A stretch of DNA of 64,000 bases from Sunxiuqinia elliptica (GTDB lineage Bacteria; Bacteroidota; Bacteroidia; Bacteroidales; Prolixibacteraceae): contig NZ_FONW01000001.1 in assembly GCF_900113005.1 (NCBI RefSeq), forward strand, positions 496,001 to 560,000, in the 5' to 3' direction. The notes under the pieces were generated by a model, which was not told the origin of the DNA, made no database searches, and saw only the letters and a program-made list of their open reading frames with translations. Below, piece after piece: positions 60,828 to 64,000 of this stretch; within the stretch, counting starts at the first letter, position 1; every line of letters begins with the position of its first letter. The translations under genes were made by a program, and so were the position numbers.

Positions 60828-61451
60828 ATGAAATCAAGAAAGAAACATTGGGAAGACGTTTATCATTCGACCCCAACCGATCAGTTGGGATGGTTTGAGA
60901 GCCATCCGGAGCCTACCATCGAGCTCTTGAAACAGTGTTCTTTAACTTCGGAATCCCGAATTTTAACGGTTGGTTCGGGGACGAGTACCTTTGTGGATTA
61001 TTTATTGGATGAGGGCTTTCGGAACCTCATTGCAACAGACATCAGCGCTCCGGCTTTGGAGCAGCTCAAAGCTCGGGTGGGAGAGCTACAGCAGTATGTC
61101 GATTGGTTGGTGGATGATCTCACAAATCCGACTTTTCTTAACCAGCTTGAACCGATTGATCTATGGCATGACCGGGCTGTTTTGCATTTCTTTACCGAAG
61201 AACAAGATCAACAAAGCTATTTTAACCTACTGAAGCAATTGGTTAAACCCAATGGATTTGTGCATATAGCTGTTTTCTCGCTTGAAGGAGCTCAGCAGTG
61301 CAGCGGCTTGCCCGTAAAAAATTATAGTGCTGAGATGTTGCAGGAGAAATTGGGAGGTGAGTTTCGTTTGATTCAGCGGTTTCAGCATTTGTATACAACT
61401 CCGGGAGGGAATCCTCGGGATTATATTTACACCCTTTTTCAAAGGACTTGA
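60828..61451 (+). CDS. Class I SAM-dependent methyltransferase
   Basis: Cytosolic methyltransferase-like protein of 207 residues. It starts MKSRKKHWEDVYHSTPTDQL followed by GWFESHPEPTIELL, a pattern common to a bacterial family related to eukaryotic lysine or thiopurine-type methyltransferases. The SAM-binding motif I is ILTVGSGTSTFVDYLL (GSGTS variant) followed by the acidic NLIATDIS. Motif IV-like sequence is IDLWHDRAVLHFFTEE. No neighbour suggests a substrate. It has no signal peptide. It stands alone between the divergent sensor-kinase gene and the diacylglycerol-kinase-like gene. Confidence 0.88.
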   Translation: MKSRKKHWEDVYHSTPTDQLGWFESHPEPTIELLKQCSLTSESRILTVGSGTSTFVDYLLDEGFRNLIATDISAPALEQLKARVGELQQYVDWLVDDLTNPTFLNQLEPIDLWHDRAVLHFFTEEQDQQSYFNLLKQLVKPNGFVHIAVFSLEGAQQCSGLPVKNYSAEMLQEKLGGEFRLIQRFQHLYTTPGGNPRDYIYTLFQRT

Positions 61452-61585
61452 TCTTTCATCATGCTCCGGATTAGTTGACTTATCTCGAGTGTGTTGTGCC
61501 GATCGGAACACATTAATCCGCTTTATATCCTGTTTTACTTAATGAATTTGGCTATCTTGCAGCATTGCGAATCGTTGAACAAGTT

Positions 61586-62587
61586 ATGGGAAGAGTCAAT
61601 CTTGAGAATTGGATGCTTCTGCTTAATCCGCATGCCGGAGGAGGTAGGGGCAAAAAAGACTTGGAGCAAATTATGGATCTGCTTCAAAAAGCAGGTTTTG
61701 AGTTTGAGCTATTCATTTCAACTTACGCACAACATGCCATTCAATTGACGAAAAATGGCATTGAAAAAGGTTACCGACGAATTATTGTAGCGGGTGGCGA
61801 TGGTACCCTTAACGAGGTGGCCAACGGTGTTTTGCGACAAACGGTTTGCGATCCTTCAGAAATTCTGATTGGCATGATTCCCGTGGGAACGGGAAACGAT
61901 TGGATCAGAACTTTCGACATTCCCAATGATTATAAAAAAGCCATTAAGCGAATCCGCAAGGGACGTGTGTTTTGGCAGGATGTTGGGCAGATTCGTGCCC
62001 GCCAAAATGGTCATCAGGAGCTTCGTTTTTTTACCAATATGGCTGGTTTTGGCTTTGATGCTTTGGTTGCCGAGAAGGCCAATCGCTTGAAGGAACGGGG
62101 ACGTGCAGATTGGTTTGTGTACCTGCAAAGTTTGGTAAGCAGCTACCTGTCTTATAAAACCCGACAGGTGAGTGTGGTGGTGGATGGCAAGGAACTTCGT
62201 GATTTGATTTTTTCAGTGAGTGTTGGGATTGGAAAGTACAACGGAGGAGGTTTGCTGCAAGCGCCCAATGCTGTTCCCGACAATGGCCTTTTTCAAGTCA
62301 CCATCATTCATAAAATCGGGTTGGTTGGTATTTTGAAGAATTTGCCAGGCCTGTTTAATGGCCGCTTTATTAAGGATCGTCGGGTGTCTGTCCTTCAAGG
62401 GAAGGAAGTGTTGGTTGAATCCGCTTTTGAATTGGCTGGTGAAGCCGACGGAGAAAACCTAGGAAATCACCGTTTCGAGCTAACTGTTCTCCCGAAGAAG
62501 TTGCAGGTGATTGTTGGTAAAAAAGCATTTCCAAAATCACAGGAGCAAGCAAAATCGGAAGAACTGGAAGGTGTTCTTTTGGATTAG
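61586..62587 (+). CDS. Diacylglycerol/sphingosine kinase-like lipid kinase
   Basis: DagK/LCB5-family protein of 333 residues. The ATG at 61586 is chosen over a TTG 21 bp upstream because the family start MLLLNPHAGGGRGKKDL then lies 10 residues in. The nucleotide-binding GGDGTLNEVANG is intact, as is MIPVGTGNDWIRTF. The C-terminal beta-sandwich domain (about 130-320) has YNGGGLLQAPNAVPDNGLFQ and FELAGEADGENLG, as in YegS/DgkB proteins. It likely phosphorylates diacylglycerol or a sphingoid-type lipid; Bacteroidota make sphingolipids, so both are possible (inference). No operon partner is evident. Confidence 0.92.
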   Translation: MGRVNLENWMLLLNPHAGGGRGKKDLEQIMDLLQKAGFEFELFISTYAQHAIQLTKNGIEKGYRRIIVAGGDGTLNEVANGVLRQTVCDPSEILIGMIPVGTGNDWIRTFDIPNDYKKAIKRIRKGRVFWQDVGQIRARQNGHQELRFFTNMAGFGFDALVAEKANRLKERGRADWFVYLQSLVSSYLSYKTRQVSVVVDGKELRDLIFSVSVGIGKYNGGGLLQAPNAVPDNGLFQVTIIHKIGLVGILKNLPGLFNGRFIKDRRVSVLQGKEVLVESAFELAGEADGENLGNHRFELTVLPKKLQVIVGKKAFPKSQEQAKSEELEGVLLD

Positions 62588-62628
62588 GTGATAAGTGTTG
62601 ATCTTCAAAGTGGTACTCTTTTGTTCTT

Positions 62629-63516
62629 CTAGCTGTGATTGACCTTTTTGCTTAGTGCGATAAGTTCTTGAGCCAGTTTTTCGTCAGTAGCATAAAGAAT
62701 TCCCCGATGGTTCATAAAGGTCGAATCCGAACGATTTAAATCCAATGGCTGGCCATGCATGTCGCTAACCCAAGCTTGAGCTTCTTGATAAATGCAGGCA
62801 CTTGCAGCATAGTCCCACAGGCTTCCACCTCCTGGTTCCTCTTTGGCATATTTGAAATAACATGCTGGTGCTTGCTCCAATACCCAACAGGCATTCAAGG
62901 CCGCGCCCCCCTGGAAACGTGTTTGAAACCCGTGATACCCTAGCTTTTTGCTGATGGCTTCCAAGGCTTCCAAGGAAGTTTCAAACAGAGCGTGATCTTG
63001 AAAACTGGTATCGCTAATTAAATGCAAGGGAGTATCGGCGGGAATTGCCACGGTCCATTTTTGTCCATTACGGAAAGCTCCTTGCCCTTTTACAGCTTGA
63101 TACATGGTTTGGGTCATTGGGTCATAAATAACCCCGATAACCGGCTCTCCGGCTTTTGAAACCAAACCAATGGAAACGGCATAACCATGCTGTTGTTTAA
63201 TGAAGGCCAAAGTCCCATCCATCGGGTCGATGCACCAGAAATAGTCTTTCTCAAACCGTTCGTGATTATCGGGGCTTTCTTCCCCCAAGGTTCCCAAGTC
63301 ATAGTTTTGGGTAACTTCAGCCAACGATTCCAAGATCATTTCCTGGGCCATCAAATCCACTTCTGTAACCACCTGTGAGGCCAGGCTGTCACCTCCCGTT
63401 TTATTTTTAACGGTCAGCTCTTTTGTTGTGTAGTTTGAAATTAACTGTCCAGCTTTTTGGGCTGCATTGCTTGCGGCTTGGCTCAGTACTTGAAGGTCTT
63501 GGCTATATCGTTTCAT
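62629..63516 (-). CDS. Inositol-monophosphatase-superfamily phosphatase (CysQ/SuhB-like)
   Basis: Metal-dependent phosphatase of 295 residues. The metal ligands are seen in GTLGEESPDNH (Glu pair), WCIDPMDGTLAFIKQ (the DPxDGT motif) and, near the C-terminus, GGGSLWDYAASACIY (the WDxAA motif). The fold and spacing fit inositol monophosphatase, 3'(2'),5'-bisphosphate nucleotidase or histidinol phosphatase. The subfamily cannot be settled by eye, so no symbol is given. It lies 11 bp downstream of the phosphotransferase-like gene on the minus strand, so the two are probably co-transcribed. Confidence 0.9.
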   Translation of the reverse strand: MKRYSQDLQVLSQAASNAAQKAGQLISNYTTKELTVKNKTGGDSLASQVVTEVDLMAQEMILESLAEVTQNYDLGTLGEESPDNHERFEKDYFWCIDPMDGTLAFIKQQHGYAVSIGLVSKAGEPVIGVIYDPMTQTMYQAVKGQGAFRNGQKWTVAIPADTPLHLISDTSFQDHALFETSLEALEAISKKLGYHGFQTRFQGGAALNACWVLEQAPACYFKYAKEEPGGGSLWDYAASACIYQEAQAWVSDMHGQPLDLNRSDSTFMNHRGILYATDEKLAQELIALSKKVNHS

Positions 63517-63527
63517 CTGAATTGGGC

Positions 63528-64000
63528 TTATTGATTTAATTGTTTAACAACTTGGCGGGCGAGTCGTTCGCTGTAACTGTTAATTTTCCAGTGCCCGGGG
63601 CTCCATCCTTTCAAAAACCGGTGAAAATCGGTCCATGCAACGGGAAAAAGCGCACGCCAGTTGGCTTCAACTTCATCGGCATTTTGTGGTTTATTGTAGC
63701 GCGCGATGGCCTGTCGGAGTTCATCAAAGTATGTATCCAGCAATTGGGTTTCCAGTTGTTCACAATCTTCTTCGTAAAGGCAGCTGCCTATAAAATAAGC
63801 TAGGTCTTTCATACCACATCCTCCTCCTACATACTGGAAATCAACAGCAGCAACCTGCTTCCCGTTGGGCGAGAAACAGAAGTTGGCCAACTTTGCATCG
63901 CCATGCACCAAGGTTTGGAAGGGGCTGTTTTGAAGGAGTTGATCAATTGCCCGGGCTGAATTTTTCAAGGATTTGTCGGTTAGTACCTTGAGTTCATCCG
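63528..64000 (-). CDS. Aminoglycoside-phosphotransferase-like kinase, C-terminal part (5' end outside window)
   Basis: Kinase-fold protein whose frame is open to the window edge. The visible 157 residues include the catalytic loop [14 protein letters not shown] (HGDxKxxN) and the metal-binding [20 protein letters not shown] (DFQ in place of DFG), as in the APH/ecdysteroid-kinase-like group. The C-terminal helices contain [19 protein letters not shown]. Members phosphorylate small molecules such as choline, sugars or antibiotics; nothing here identifies the substrate. It is followed 11 bp later by the inositol-monophosphatase-like gene. Confidence 0.85.
   Translation of the reverse strand, partial: DELKVLTDKSLKNSARAIDQLLQNSPFQTLVHGDAKLANFCFSPNGKQVAAVDFQYVGGGCGMKDLAYFIGSCLYEEDCEQLETQLLDTYFDELRQAIARYNKPQNADEVEANWRALFPVAWTDFHRFLKGWSPGHWKINSYSERLARQVVKQLNQ

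Noticed and set aside
1-64000. tRNA, rRNA, prophage or insertion-sequence genes
   Set aside because: I looked for tRNA T-arm and acceptor patterns, transposase motifs and phage structural genes and found none that held up.

Overview
The window looks like chromosome of a Bacteroidota bacterium, most likely a Marinilabiliales/Prolixibacteraceae-type marine or sediment member (family-level placement is inference). Supporting signs are a SusC/SusD pair, a type IX secretion (T9SS) C-terminal tail, GldA, the long two-domain IspG, a DUF4377 lipoprotein, a FecR/STN-type protein, repeated use of the Bacteroidota promoter -7 box TAnnTTTG, and almost no Shine-Dalgarno sequences. No rRNA, tRNA, CRISPR array, transposase or prophage gene was seen.

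Layout. 1-6.1 kb: the end of a PhoR-like kinase with its PhoB-like regulator, a SPOR lipoprotein, a PAP2-like membrane protein, rpoN and asnS. 6.1-14.2 kb: a sugar-oxidoreductase block with a Tat-exported hydroxypyruvate-isomerase-like protein, an XRE-type regulator, two Gfo/Idh/MocA oxidoreductases around a TIM-barrel isomerase/epimerase, and a GH2 beta-mannosidase. 14.5-15.3 kb: the MTA/SAH nucleosidase. 15.4-30.1 kb: a polysaccharide utilisation locus with a membrane-tethered beta-propeller/LuxR regulator, SusC, SusD, a PKD surface lipoprotein, GH3 and two GH16 enzymes; the enzyme set points to laminarin or another beta-1,3-glucan. 30.2-40.9 kb: housekeeping and signalling genes (HAD phosphatase, ispG, gldA, GT2, TPR histidine kinase, LytTR regulator, ExbB-like protein) and a decaying lipoprotein/methyltransferase pair. 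41.0-58.2 kb: a large vitamin B12 locus. 58.4-64 kb: a HisKA_2 kinase/LuxR regulator pair, a methyltransferase, a diacylglycerol-kinase-like protein, an inositol-monophosphatase-like phosphatase and a partial aminoglycoside-phosphotransferase-like kinase.

The B12 locus is the most coherent system. Two cobalamin riboswitches, each just downstream of a near-identical -7 box, head two gene strings. The first encodes a DUF71 PP-loop ATPase, BtuF, the corrinoid adenosyltransferase CobO, BtuC and BtuD. The second encodes a BtuB-like TonB receptor, a secreted DUF4430 (transcobalamin-like) protein, CobU, CobT, CobS, CobC, a second divergent CobT, CbiP and CbiB. Together they import corrinoids across both membranes, adenosylate and amidate them, attach aminopropanol and build the lower-ligand loop. 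No corrin-ring gene is present, so the locus reads as salvage and remodelling. The most novel-looking points are the DUF4430 protein next to BtuB, the two CobT paralogues with different base-pocket motifs, and a degenerate repeat family in five consecutive cob spacers. A 168-bp nested palindrome and a 42-bp tandem repeat flank the first operon.
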